Notes under the pieces: generated by a model
Seen by the model: the letters and a program-made list of their open reading frames with translations, nothing else
Told to the model about the DNA's origin: nothing
Database searches by the model: none
Shown: positions 7,755-15,947 of the stretch, piece after piece
Numbering within the stretch: the first letter of the stretch is position 1
Layout of the letters: every line of letters begins with the position of its first letter
Source of the DNA: CAZGSN01 sp964371655
Lineage (GTDB): Bacteria > Desulfobacterota > Binatia > HRBIN30
NCBI GenBank assembly: GCA_964371655.1
Contig: CAYJOD010000004.1
Coordinates: forward strand, 1 to 64,000
Direction of reading: 5' to 3'
Length of the DNA stretch: 64,000 nt
Translations under genes and position numbers: made by a program

Positions 7755-8375
7755 ATGAATCCGGACGAGCTACAACGCGCGCTTTTCGATCCGACGGCGC
7801 CGATCCCGGCCGGGTGGCCGGCGGGGGCCTTTGGGGTGCTGCTGCTGTTCCTCGTTCCGATCGGAGGTGGCATCCCGGCCGGGGTCCTGATGGCGCACGC
7901 ACGCGGTTTCAGTTGGCCTTCGGTGATGGGCCTGTACTTTGTCTCCGATGTCATCTTGGCGTTCCTCTTCGAGCCGCCGCTGCGACTGTTGATCGCGGTC
8001 GGACGCGTCGTTCCCATCGTCGGACGGCTGGCGCGATGGGTGCGCACCGCAGTTCGGAACACCGCCGCACAATACGGCAACGCCGCCGGTCCACTCGCGC
8101 TCATCCTGGTGAGCTTCGGTGTCGATCCGATGACTGGTCGCGCGGCGGCGGCTGCGGCTGGACACGGCTTCCTTCCGGGGTGGGCCATCGCGGTTACGGG
8201 CGACATGTTCTACTTCGCCCTTCTCATGGTTTCGACGCTGTGGATCGGCAGCGCTCTCGGCAATGATCGTCTGACGATCGGCATCATGCTGGTGGTGATG
8301 TTCGTCCTGCCCGCACTGCTGCGGCGCTGGCGGGGAACCAGTGCCCCAGCTGCCAAAGTCCGTGGCGGAGCTTGA
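7755..8375 (+). CDS. Polytopic membrane protein, uncharacterised
   Basis: A 206-residue integral membrane protein with about five hydrophobic segments (~21-45, 53-80, 100-118, 135-165, 170-190). The stretch VSFGVDPMTGRAAAAAAGHG followed by a GW-x-IA-x-TGD segment looks like a conserved signature of a small uncharacterised family. There is no transporter motif I can name. The ATG has a gagggat leader. It stands alone between the accessory strip and a repeat-rich gap. Confidence 0.65.
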   Translation: MNPDELQRALFDPTAPIPAGWPAGAFGVLLLFLVPIGGGIPAGVLMAHARGFSWPSVMGLYFVSDVILAFLFEPPLRLLIAVGRVVPIVGRLARWVRTAVRNTAAQYGNAAGPLALILVSFGVDPMTGRAAAAAAGHGFLPGWAIAVTGDMFYFALLMVSTLWIGSALGNDRLTIGIMLVVMFVLPALLRRWRGTSAPAAKVRGGA

Positions 8376-8493
8376 TGTTCAAGCCCCGGACCTTGCCAAG
8401 ACCCCGAGAAGTGACTCAAGGCGAAATCAACCACAGAGAACACTGAGGGCACAGAGAAAAGATCCTGGGTTTTCCCTGTGGCCTCTGTGTCAC
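8376..8493. repeat. Dispersed element, part 1 (cacagagaacac family)
   Basis: 8401-8460 is nearly the same as 58770-58830 read on the other strand, including the core aaccacagagaacac. The matching other half of the element is found at 8874-8930, so about 380 bp (8494-8873) appears inserted in this copy. 8376-8949 contains no supportable gene. Confidence 0.7.
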
Positions 8494-8636
8494 TAAGAGA
8501 TCGTTCTTGCCAACATGTTGAGAGACGGCGACAGCGTCAATGCGTGGCCTGCCGTGTATTTACGAGAGCGCTCACCCGCTGACCGCTTGCTTACGCGCGC
8601 GGCTCTGACATGGCAAACATCTGAGGATCTCGACCT

Positions 8637-8670
8637 GAGCCGCGACCGTCAGGGAGCGGTGATTCGTGGG
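8637..8670. repeat. 34-bp dispersed repeat, copy 1
   Basis: gagccgcgaccgtcagggag plus 14 further bases; a second copy lies at 34525-34558 with two mismatches in 34. It is inside the stretch that interrupts the 8.4 kb element. Confidence 0.75.
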
Positions 8671-8698
8671 ATCGCCCACAGCTCTAAGCCCGAACAAC

Positions 8699-8850
8699 TC
8701 AGTTGGAACCACGGATGGACGCTGATGAACGCGGATAAGACCAGCCAGAAACCGGACATGCTGCGATTCAGGCGATCAACTCGCCCGGACGAAGTCGATA
8801 TGCTTCGAAACCAAAGTATTTCCCTTTCCAATCCGTGTCCATCGGCGGTT
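8699..8850. repeat. ccacggat-type palindromic repeat
   Basis: cagttggaaccacggatgg on the left and an inverted tccgtgtccatcgg on the right resemble the arms at 63581-63744. Confidence 0.5.
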
Positions 8851-8873
8851 CGATTTGAGGTTTTCAGGCTAAG

Positions 8874-8930
8874 TCTCTGTGGTTCGAAATTCGATCTCCC
8901 GGATCAAATTGGAATCCTGGGGATCGGGAG
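8874..8930. repeat. Dispersed element, part 2
   Basis: 57 bp matching the reverse complement of 58676-58732 with three differences. It is the second half of the element begun at 8376. Confidence 0.8.
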
Positions 8931-8949
8931 ACATGGGGTTCTTACCGGA

Positions 8950-9464
8950 TCACGAACGCTGCGCCCCGCAGGAGCTTACCGGCGGCGGCAAGGTGTTGCC
9001 GACAACGCGCGTGGCGCCAAACGTCGATCCTTCGAGTCGGATGCGAATCGTCCACGCTTGTCCGAACAGATCGCGATAGTGGGCCCCAGGGAGACGGCTG
9101 ATCGCGTACATCGACAGGATGCCGTTCCTCTCGATCAACTTCGGGTCGCGGATGTCGCGTCCGTCGGGAAGATTGTCTGCGTTCACCTCGCTGATCTTGG
9201 TGAAGCTGCGACCGCCATCACTCGACTCGAATACATTAATGTGGGCCTGCGACGTTCTGACCTGCCCTTGTTCACCGCCGCGGAAGATCAGCAGGATGCG
9301 ATCGCCGAGCCGGATCATTTCGGTATTCTCATTGTGGAGGCCGTCCGCATAGACGATGCGTTGATCGGTGACGAAGCTCGGCGGCGCCGCGGTCAGAAAG
9401 TGGTCGTTGTCGCCACAGCCCGCAACTGCCAATCCCAAGGCGATCTCAGCATCATTCTTACCAT
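8950..9464 (-). pseudogene. Sialidase-like (Asp-box) lipoprotein, frameshifted and truncated
   Basis: An ATG at 9462-9464 has a strong Shine-Dalgarno (cggaggtgg, 9472-9480) and encodes MVRMMLRS. A one-base shift is then needed to enter the frame LGLAVAGC, a perfect lipobox; together they form a normal lipoprotein signal peptide. The downstream frame encodes a beta-propeller-like segment with the Asp-box SSDGGRSF, as in sialidase/BNR-repeat proteins. It ends after only ~160 residues, against the usual 300 or more, next to the dispersed repeat at 8874-8930. Two lesions point to a decayed gene, though the first could be a sequencing error. Confidence 0.6.
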
Positions 9465-9571
9465 GTTGTATCCACCTCCGGGCGAGTCACTGTCGCTCGA
9501 TACCGCATAGCTCGACCGACGACCAACTCGCGCCGCTACCCACACCCCCGGTTGCATGGTAGGCGGCGCGC

Positions 9572-10549
9572 ATGGAGCGAGCCGTTATCTCGAATCAAGA
9601 GGGCGTCGGCGGGCGCGGATCGGGACGACGTGTGCCAACCCCGCTTCTCCTAGATACCGACATTGGCACCGACGTCGACGATGCGATTGCGCTGGCGTTG
9701 CTTCTGGCTTCGCCGGAGCTGGACCTGTGTGCCATCACCTGTGTGTCCGGCGATACGGTCCGGCGCGCGCAGATTGCCGCGCGCTTGTTGCAGCTCGCCA
9801 ATCGAAATCATGTGCCGGTGGCAGCTGGGGTGCGCGAGCCGCTGCTGCGACAGCGCAGCTTTCTGTGGATCGGGCATGAAGGGAACGGGATCCTGGAAGC
9901 GGACTGCGAGCCCCCGGTTGCGGCGGCGCACGCGGTCGACCTGTTGATCGAAACCGTGCGGCGGCAGCCGACCGAGGTGGTTGCCATCGGTCCAATGACC
10001 AACCTCGCCGTTGCCATCATCAAAGAGCCGACGGTGATCGAGGCGATCCCGCGCCTCACCATCATGGGAGGCGCGTTCGGGATCGCGGCGGGGCCACCCG
10101 CCTTCGAGTACAACCTGGCCAGCGATCCCGAGGCGGCCGTGGTGGTGCTCAACGCTGGTATCCCGATCCGTCTGGTGCCTCTCGACGTGACCTGGTGGGT
10201 GCGCATGCAGGAGGACGACCTGCAGCGCTTGCGACAGAGCGGATCGGCCCTGGTGCGAGCGTTGGCCGCGGCGATTGAGATCTGGGCACCGATCCAACGC
10301 AGTTTCTTCTCGACCGTCCCTTCGTTCACGGCGGACACGGTGTCGATTCTCCACGACCCGCTGACCCTCGCCGCGCTCATCGATCCTTCCTTGATGACCT
10401 GGCAGCGCCGGCGCTTGCGTGCGGTCATCGATGCTGGCGGGTTGTGCCTGGCGGAAGACGCGAGCGCGCCCGAGATCGAGGTTGCGGTTGCGGTGGATGC
10501 CGAACGCGCGCGGAGCTTCATGATTGAGCGCTTGCTGAGTCTGACGTGA
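9572..10549 (+). CDS. Nucleoside hydrolase (ribonucleoside N-ribohydrolase)
   Basis: A 325-residue cytosolic IU-NH family enzyme that splits nucleosides into base and ribose. LLLDTDIGTDVDDAIAL near residue 25 is the hallmark Ca-binding Asp cluster; VVAIGPMTNLA and TIMGGAFG are further family motifs, and FEYNLASDPEAA is the conserved EFN-type loop. Substrate preference (RihA/B/C types) cannot be set from sequence. The next gene, ribokinase, starts inside its stop codon (GTGA overlap), so released ribose can be phosphorylated at once: a nucleoside salvage pair. Confidence 0.92.
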   Translation: MERAVISNQEGVGGRGSGRRVPTPLLLDTDIGTDVDDAIALALLLASPELDLCAITCVSGDTVRRAQIAARLLQLANRNHVPVAAGVREPLLRQRSFLWIGHEGNGILEADCEPPVAAAHAVDLLIETVRRQPTEVVAIGPMTNLAVAIIKEPTVIEAIPRLTIMGGAFGIAAGPPAFEYNLASDPEAAVVVLNAGIPIRLVPLDVTWWVRMQEDDLQRLRQSGSALVRALAAAIEIWAPIQRSFFSTVPSFTADTVSILHDPLTLAALIDPSLMTWQRRRLRAVIDAGGLCLAEDASAPEIEVAVAVDAERARSFMIERLLSLT

Positions 10550-11511
10550 GCGGCGGTAAACATGTTCTCGTCGTCGGCAGCCTGAACGCCGATCTGGTCA
10601 TGCGCACGCCCAAGCTGCCGTTGCCCGGAGAGACCGTGTTGGGTGGCTCCTTCCAGATCGTGGCGGGGGGCAAGGGCGCCAATCAAGCCGTCGCCGCGGC
10701 GCGGCTCGGGGCTGCGGTGAAGATGATCGGCCGTGTTGGTGACGACCAGTTCGGTGCCTTGCTGCGTCGCGAGCTGCAAACGGCGAACGTCGATGCCAGC
10801 GGCGTGTGCACCGATCGCGAAGCCCCGACGGGAACGGCAACCGTGCTCGTCGATGCCGCCGGACAAAACTCAATCGTGGTTGCCTCGGGGTGTAATGCGC
10901 GGCTGTCTGCGTCTGACATTGCGGCCGACGCCGAGCAGTTTGCTCATGCCGCGTTTCTCGTCCTCCAGCTTGAGATCCCGCTGGAAACCAACTTCGCGGC
11001 AGTGGCCGCGGCCCATGCGCACGGTGTTCCGGTCATCTTGAACGCGGCGCCGGCGCAGGCTCTGCCCGCGGCCTTCGTCGCTGCCGCCGATTGGTTGGTG
11101 GTCAACGAGGTCGAGGCCATGCAACTCAGCGGCGCGACGTTGCACTCGCGTGACGACGCGCAAGCCGCAGCCGCGCGTCTGCGTCACTCGGGGCAGCGGG
11201 TGATCGTCACCCTCGGTGCGGCCGGCGCCGTTGTCGTGGGCGATGCCGGAGCCTGGCATTACCCGGCGCCCGCCATCGACGTGGTCGATACGGTCGCTGC
11301 CGGCGACGCCTTCGTCGGTGCCTTGGCCGCCGCTCTGCACGCCGGCGCCGATGATCATGAAGCCCTGCGCTATGCCGTGATCGCCGGGAGCCTGGCCTGT
11401 ACGAAAGAGGGCGCCATTCCATCGCTACCCGGTGCGGCGGCGGTGGAAAGCTGGCGCAAAGCAAACCTTGGGGGTGAAATCTCAATAGGCTCCCACGAGC
11501 TTCTACCGTAG
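10546..11511 (+). CDS. rbsK: Ribokinase (PfkB family)
   Basis: A 321-residue sugar kinase converting ribose to ribose 5-phosphate with ATP. VVGSLNADLV at the N-terminus, GGKGANQAVAAARLG (sugar-binding PfkB signature 1) and DTVAAGDAFVGALAAAL (signature 2, catalytic Asp in AGD) are all present. The GTG start overlaps the stop of the nucleoside hydrolase by 4 bp, so the two are translationally coupled. Ribokinase is the likely specificity given that partner; other PfkB sugar kinases are possible. Confidence 0.9.
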   Translation: MSGGKHVLVVGSLNADLVMRTPKLPLPGETVLGGSFQIVAGGKGANQAVAAARLGAAVKMIGRVGDDQFGALLRRELQTANVDASGVCTDREAPTGTATVLVDAAGQNSIVVASGCNARLSASDIAADAEQFAHAAFLVLQLEIPLETNFAAVAAAHAHGVPVILNAAPAQALPAAFVAAADWLVVNEVEAMQLSGATLHSRDDAQAAAARLRHSGQRVIVTLGAAGAVVVGDAGAWHYPAPAIDVVDTVAAGDAFVGALAAALHAGADDHEALRYAVIAGSLACTKEGAIPSLPGAAAVESWRKANLGGEISIGSHELLP

Positions 11512-11551
11512 CCTTGCCCTCGCGTAAGGAGGCTGGGGACAAGACGGCACT

Positions 11552-11627
11552 CTCACCCCGGCTCTCTCCCAGAGGGAGAGGGAGGAAGGAAAGCTCCCCT
11601 CTCCCTCTGGGAGAGGGGCAGGGCGAG
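11552..11627. repeat. Palindromic repeat (ctctcccagagggagag family)
   Basis: Arms ctctcccagagggagagg (from 11563) and cccctctccctctgggagag (from 11596) with outer ctcacccc/gggcgag form a long hairpin after the ribokinase. It may serve as a transcription end. No gene is seen in 11512-11751. Confidence 0.7.
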
Positions 11628-11751
11628 GGTTCTTCCATTCCATCGGATCTGCATTTCTTCGGTGGACTTCGAAGCCGGCGACTAGAGGAGCCTGTTGAAG
11701 AAGTAGTGACGCGACCGGCGAGCACGTCGACGGCCTGCTAATCTGTGGACC

Positions 11752-12543
11752 ATGTCACTCCAGGTGAACAGCGTGCGCCCGGCCGCTGTCGCCGGCACGT
11801 TCTATCCAGGTGCTGCGGATGTGCTCGCGCGCGAGGTCGATGCTCTGCTGGCGGTGCCCCGCGCTGCCGAGACGATCGCGCCCAAGGCGATCATCGCTCC
11901 GCATGCCGGCTATCAGTATTCCGGCCCGGTCGCGGCCAGCGCCTTCGCGGCGATCGCCGCGGCCGCCGCTCACGTCGAACGCGTCGTGTTGTTGGGGCCG
12001 GCGCATCGGGTGGCGTTGGCGGGCGTGGCCTTGCCTGCGGCGCCGATCTTCGCGACCCCGCTCGGTGACATCCGCATCGATCTCGACGATCCCGCTCTGG
12101 CGGCGCTGCCGCGCAGCGAAGCGGCGCATCGCCTGGAGCATTCTTTGGAGGTCGAGCTACCGTTCCTGCAACGCATCCTCGACAGCTTCCGCCTGATTCC
12201 GCTGGTGGTCGGGAAAGCCGGAGCTGCCGAAGTGGGACGCGTGATCGAATCGCTCTGGGGCGGACCAGAAACTCTAGTCGTCGTGAGCTCGGATCTCTCG
12301 CACTACCATCCCTATGACCGCGCCCGACGCATCGACGCCGAGACCGCGCAGCTAGTTCTCGACCTCGACGTCGAAGCGCTCACGCCCGATCGCGCCTGCG
12401 GCGCTGCGGCGGTCGCGGGGCTGCTTTGGGTGGCCCGGCGCAAGCGGTTGCGCGCGCGGCTGCTCGACTTGCGGAGCTCGGGCGACACGGCGGGCGGTCG
12501 CGACGAGGTCGTCGGTTATGGAGCATTCGCGTTCTATGAATGA
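11752..12543 (+). CDS. amrB: AmmeMemoRadiSam system protein B (MEMO1 family)
   Basis: A 263-residue MEMO1-family protein. VRPAAVAGTFYPG at the start and IIAPHAGYQYSGPVAASAF (~residues 45-63) are family signatures; HSLEVELPFLQ and VVSSDLSHYHPY carry further conserved His/Asp/Ser residues of the dioxygenase-like fold. First of three co-directional genes (MEMO1, AMMECR1, radical SAM), a trio conserved across bacteria and archaea whose biochemical role is not settled. The next gene starts before this one ends. Confidence 0.93.
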   Translation: MSLQVNSVRPAAVAGTFYPGAADVLAREVDALLAVPRAAETIAPKAIIAPHAGYQYSGPVAASAFAAIAAAAAHVERVVLLGPAHRVALAGVALPAAPIFATPLGDIRIDLDDPALAALPRSEAAHRLEHSLEVELPFLQRILDSFRLIPLVVGKAGAAEVGRVIESLWGGPETLVVVSSDLSHYHPYDRARRIDAETAQLVLDLDVEALTPDRACGAAAVAGLLWVARRKRLRARLLDLRSSGDTAGGRDEVVGYGAFAFYE

Positions 12544-13123
12544 GCCCGAGGATCTGCCAACGCCGCCGGGGGCTCCTGCACGTCTGGTGCGGTGGGCACA
12601 CGAGAGCATTGCGGCCGCGCTTGGTGGGGCGATTGCTCGCGAGCCGGCTGATCCCTGGTGCCAGCAGCCGGCCGCGACTTTCGTCACCATCTACCGCGAT
12701 GGCCGGCTGCATGGCTGCATCGGCTCACTGCAAGCGACGCGCGCGCTCGTCGACGACGTGCGTCGTAACGCGCTCGCTGCCGCCTTTACAGATCCACGTG
12801 CCACCGTCCTGCGCATTGACGATCTGCCGCTCTTGCGGGTCGAGATCTCGCATCTCTCCGGCTTGGAGCCAGTCGCATTCGCCTCGGAGTCGGAACTGTT
12901 GGTCGCGCTGCGGCCGGGTGTCGACGGAGTGGTGCTGCGCTACGACGCGGCGTGCAGCACGCTTCTCCCGCAGGTCTGGGAGAAGATCGCGAGCCGGAGC
13001 GAGTTTCTGGCCGAGCTCAAGATGAAAGCCGGCCTGTCGCGATCGTTCTGGTCCGATCGCATCGAGATCCATCGCTACACGGTGCGACGCTACGTCGACA
13101 GCGAGGACTCTGTCCATGACTGA
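12536..13123 (+). CDS. amrA: AmmeMemoRadiSam system protein A (AMMECR1 domain)
   Basis: A 195-residue AMMECR1-domain protein. ATFVTIYRDGRLHGCIGSLQ is the core family motif (R-x-G-x-L-R/H-G-C-I-G), and ISHLSGLEPV and GVVLRY-like segments also fit. The chosen ATG (12536) overlaps the MEMO1 stop by 8 bp; an earlier in-frame ATG at 12518 is possible. The molecular function is unknown; the link with a radical SAM enzyme suggests a role in an unidentified modification. Confidence 0.92.
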   Translation: MNEPEDLPTPPGAPARLVRWAHESIAAALGGAIAREPADPWCQQPAATFVTIYRDGRLHGCIGSLQATRALVDDVRRNALAAAFTDPRATVLRIDDLPLLRVEISHLSGLEPVAFASESELLVALRPGVDGVVLRYDAACSTLLPQVWEKIASRSEFLAELKMKAGLSRSFWSDRIEIHRYTVRRYVDSEDSVHD

Positions 13124-13163
13124 GTGCTCGTCGGCGGAAGTATGGCGACCGGTCCACGATTCA

Positions 13164-13216
13164 GGCCGGCACAGCCGGCCCTACGGAGGCAGAACGTAGG
13201 GCCGGCTGTGCCGGCC
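13164..13216. repeat. REP doublet inside the AmmeMemoRadiSam operon
   Basis: ggccggcacagccggccctac (13164-13184) and its inverse beginning GTAG (13196-13216) form a head-to-head pair with an 11-bp spacer. It separates AMMECR1 from the radical SAM gene and could form a strong intra-operon hairpin. Confidence 0.85.
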
Positions 13217-13237
13217 GAAACTACGTTCCCCGAATCT

Positions 13238-14341
13238 ATGAACCAAGAGACTGAACAGCTCGACGTGGCTGTCGACGAACTGCACCCGGCGCGACACTGG
13301 CACGCCCTCGCGGATGGCCGCGTGCAGTGCGATGTCTGTCCGCGCGATTGCAAGCTGCACGATGGGCAGCGCGGGATGTGCTTCGTGCGCCAGAACGTCG
13401 GCGGACGCCTGGTGCTCACGACCTACGGTCGCTCCTCAGGCTTCTGCGTCGACCCGATCGAGAAGAAACCTCTCTACCATTTCCACCCCGGCACCAGCGT
13501 GCTCAGCTTCGGCACGGCGGGGTGCAACCTCGCCTGCAAGTTCTGCCAGAACTGGGACATCTCGAAGTCGCGCGAAATGGATCGTCTCGCCGACCGCGCC
13601 TCTCCCGAGGCGATCGCCGATGCGGCGCTGCGGCACGGATGCCGTAGCGTTGCCTTCACCTACAACGATCCGACGATCTTTCTCGAGTATGCCGTCGATG
13701 TGGCGCAGGCTTGCCGAGCGCGCGGCCTCGATACGGTGAGTGTCACCGCCGGGTACATGCATGATGCAGCCCGGCGCGATCTCTACGCCCACATCGACGC
13801 CGCCAATGTCGACCTCAAGGCCTTCAGCGACGACTTCTATCACACGCTCACGAGCGCCCACTTGGCGCCGGTTCTCGACACCCTCGAATACCTCGTGCAC
13901 GACACCGCGGTGTGGGTCGAGGTGACGACGTTACTCATCCCCGGGCACAACGATTCCGACCACGAGCTCACGCGGCTCAGCGAATGGGTGGCGGCGCGGC
14001 TCGGCTTGGAGGTACCGCTCCACTTCACTGCGTTTCATCCCGATTACAGGATGCGCGATGTCGCCGCGACGCCGATCGCGACCCTGCGCCGCGCCCGCGA
14101 GATCGGAAGGCGAGCCGGCCTCAAACACGTTTACACCGGGAACGTGCACGATGTGGACGGCGACACGACATCCTGCGCCGGCTGTGGTGCGACGCTCATC
14201 GTGCGCGACTGGTACGCGATCCTCGACTACCGCCTCGATCCGCGCGGCAACTGTCCGCGCTGCGGCAAAGCGTTGGCGGGACGGTTCGACCCGCAACCGG
14301 GGAGCTTCGGGCGCCAGCGCATCCCGGTGATCATCGGCTGA
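13238..14341 (+). CDS. amrS: AmmeMemoRadiSam system radical SAM enzyme
   Basis: A 367-residue radical SAM protein. The CNLACKFC motif near residue 95 is the canonical CxxxCxxC that holds the SAM-binding [4Fe-4S] cluster. Ahead of it, CDVCPRDCKLHDGQRGMC is the family's Cys-rich N-terminus. The C-terminus has two CxxC pairs (CAGCG ... CPRCGK), a zinc-ribbon-like tail seen in part of the family. The open frame reaches back to GTG 13124 but that part runs through a REP doublet, so ATG 13238 is preferred. Substrate and product are unknown for the family. Confidence 0.92.
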   Translation: MNQETEQLDVAVDELHPARHWHALADGRVQCDVCPRDCKLHDGQRGMCFVRQNVGGRLVLTTYGRSSGFCVDPIEKKPLYHFHPGTSVLSFGTAGCNLACKFCQNWDISKSREMDRLADRASPEAIADAALRHGCRSVAFTYNDPTIFLEYAVDVAQACRARGLDTVSVTAGYMHDAARRDLYAHIDAANVDLKAFSDDFYHTLTSAHLAPVLDTLEYLVHDTAVWVEVTTLLIPGHNDSDHELTRLSEWVAARLGLEVPLHFTAFHPDYRMRDVAATPIATLRRAREIGRRAGLKHVYTGNVHDVDGDTTSCAGCGATLIVRDWYAILDYRLDPRGNCPRCGKALAGRFDPQPGSFGRQRIPVIIG

Positions 14342-14422
14342 GGCGACAGCGGGGTGTCCCTACGCTGATGCCTGACGTGGCACCCTCAAGAGGTGCCGCA
14401 GGGAACGGAACTCATGCCTGGT

Positions 14423-14508
14423 GTAGGGGCAACCCTCGTGGTTGCCCATCTTGTGGTTGTCGCGAGCGCATCGACAGGGGCGAGGGCACCCACAAGGGGT
14501 GCCCCTAC
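14423..14508. repeat. REP doublet (BIME-like) adjoining the RAYT gene
   Basis: A forward GTAG hairpin (14423-14447; gtaggggcaaccc/ggttgccc) and an inverted one (14484-14508, ending gcccctac) are 36 bp apart. The second one's GTAG supplies the TAG stop codon (14505-14507, minus strand) of the RAYT reading frame. Confidence 0.9.
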
Positions 14509-15076
14509 GGATTATACGGGGGCGAAGCGTTAGGGTTCTCGGGATCATCGGCCCATCGCGAAGGGTTCTCGGTGATGTACTGGCGAATGAGGTTCAACGC
14601 GCCATCATCCCGGATGATGTGTTCGTAATAATTGCGCTGCCACAATTTGCCGGTGAACGGCGGCCAACCCATTGTCTTTATCCGGCGTGCAAATTCGACC
14701 GTGGTTAACGATTTGTACGCGCCGACCACTGCGCCCAATGATGTTGCCGTAGGGGCAGCCCTTGTGGCTGCCCCCACGGATCAATGGCAGGGTCAATCAC
14801 CGGGGCGATGACGATGATGCCGTGGATGTGGTTCGGCATGACGACGAACGCATCCAGGTCGATGTCGACAAAGCGCGTGCTCAGTGAATTCCAGGTGGCA
14901 GCCACCATATGCCCGGCGTCGTTCAAACGCACACCGGTTCCATCCACATCTCCAAACGGACACGCGCGATTGTGGGCGACGATGGTGACGAAATACGCTC
15001 CGGCGTGGGTGTAGTCGTAGTCTCGCAGTCGAATCGAGCGCCGGTGATGGAAATCTGGATCGTAACGCGCCGTCAT
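14505..15076 (-). pseudogene. RAYT (REP-associated Y1 tyrosine transposase), frameshifted
   Basis: The N-terminal frame (15076 to about 14780) has RRSIRLRDYDYTHAGAYFVT and MPNHIHGIIV, the HUH motif of Y1 (IS200/IS605-like) transposases of the RAYT family. The C-terminal part lies in another frame (from about 14777 to 14505), with VVGAYKSLTTVEF and WQRNYYEHIIRDD carrying the catalytic tyrosine. One base shift joins them inside an embedded GTAG palindrome (14749-14773). Together they give ~190 residues, the normal RAYT length. This may be a dead copy, a sequencing slip or programmed frameshifting. RAYTs are the enzymes proposed to spread REP elements, and the same palindromes flank this gene. 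Confidence 0.85.
14749..14773 (+). repeat. REP palindrome embedded in the RAYT coding region
   Basis: gtaggggcagcc/ggctgccc hairpin lies inside the transposase gene between the HUH and tyrosine parts, exactly where the two reading frames change over. Confidence 0.85.
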
Positions 15077-15125
15077 GAATCCGGCTCAGCGACGAGCGAC
15101 CGTGGAGTTGTCTGTCGCCCACGCT

Positions 15126-15947
15126 CTACAGCGCCAGCTGCTTCGGCGGACGCACCACCATCTCGGCGATGTTCACATGGATCGGCTGCGTGACCGCGAA
15201 TAGGACCGCGTTGGCAACGTCTTCGGCTGCACCGAGCACCTGCTTCATCATCGGCTGCAGTTTGTCCATCACTTCATCGGGCAAGCGCTCGCCGCGCTTC
15301 ACCTCGATGCTGAGGCCGGCTCCCTGCACGAAATTGGAGACGAACGCGGGGTCGAAGTTGCGCGCGAAGTTGGTGGCAATGGCGCCGGGCATGATGTTGA
15401 CGACGCGGATCGTGTCTTCCTCGAGCTCTCGGCGCAGAGTGCTGCAGATGCAGTTCACCGCGTGCTTGGTCGCACCATAGACCCCAGAATCGGCACGTTG
15501 CGCGGCGATCGAGGAGATGTTCACGATGTGCCCCTCGGTATTACCGGCGCGCATGGCACGCACCGCCGCCTGGCAGCCGGCGAGCAGGGCGAGCACGTTG
15601 GTCTCCAGCATCGCCCGCCATTCCTCGGGGTCAGCATCAACGATCGCGCTCGGATACGAGAGGCCCGCGTTGTTGACCATGATGTCGAGCCGACCGCTGT
15701 CGTTGACGGCGCGGTCGACCAATCCTTGCACCTGCTTCACGTCGCGCACATCGAGGACAGCGACCGTGGCTGTGCCGCCGGCGGCATCGATCTTCTTCTT
15801 CGATTCGTCCATCGCCGCACGCGTGCGGCCGGCGAGAAACACGTGCGCGCCGGCAGCGCCCAGGGTTTCGGCGATGGCGCGGCCGATGCCGCTCGAGGCG
15901 CCGGTGACCACGGCGGTCTTTCCTTTCAAAGGTTGCGGTTGACTCAT
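15126..15947 (-). CDS. Short-chain dehydrogenase/reductase (SDR)
   Basis: A 273-residue classical SDR oxidoreductase. TGASSGIGRAIAETLG (NAD(P)-binding, residues ~14-29), NNAG (~93), the catalytic Ser-Tyr-Lys set (IVNISS, then YGATKHAV ~156-163) and PGAI after it are all in order. The Gly-rich loop with R in GIGRA and A-G-R after beta2 favours NADP(H), but this is not firm. Substrate unknown. A good ribosome-binding site (aggagga) lies upstream of the ATG. It stands alone, between the RAYT locus and gamma-glutamyltransferase. Confidence 0.9.
   Translation of the reverse strand: MSQPQPLKGKTAVVTGASSGIGRAIAETLGAAGAHVFLAGRTRAAMDESKKKIDAAGGTATVAVLDVRDVKQVQGLVDRAVNDSGRLDIMVNNAGLSYPSAIVDADPEEWRAMLETNVLALLAGCQAAVRAMRAGNTEGHIVNISSIAAQRADSGVYGATKHAVNCICSTLRRELEEDTIRVVNIMPGAIATNFARNFDPAFVSNFVQGAGLSIEVKRGERLPDEVMDKLQPMMKQVLGAAEDVANAVLFAVTQPIHVNIAEMVVRPPKQLAL

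Noticed and set aside
8515..9510. A 331-codon plus-strand open frame
   Set aside because: Runs through dispersed repeats and antisense to the sialidase-like gene; no protein-like features.
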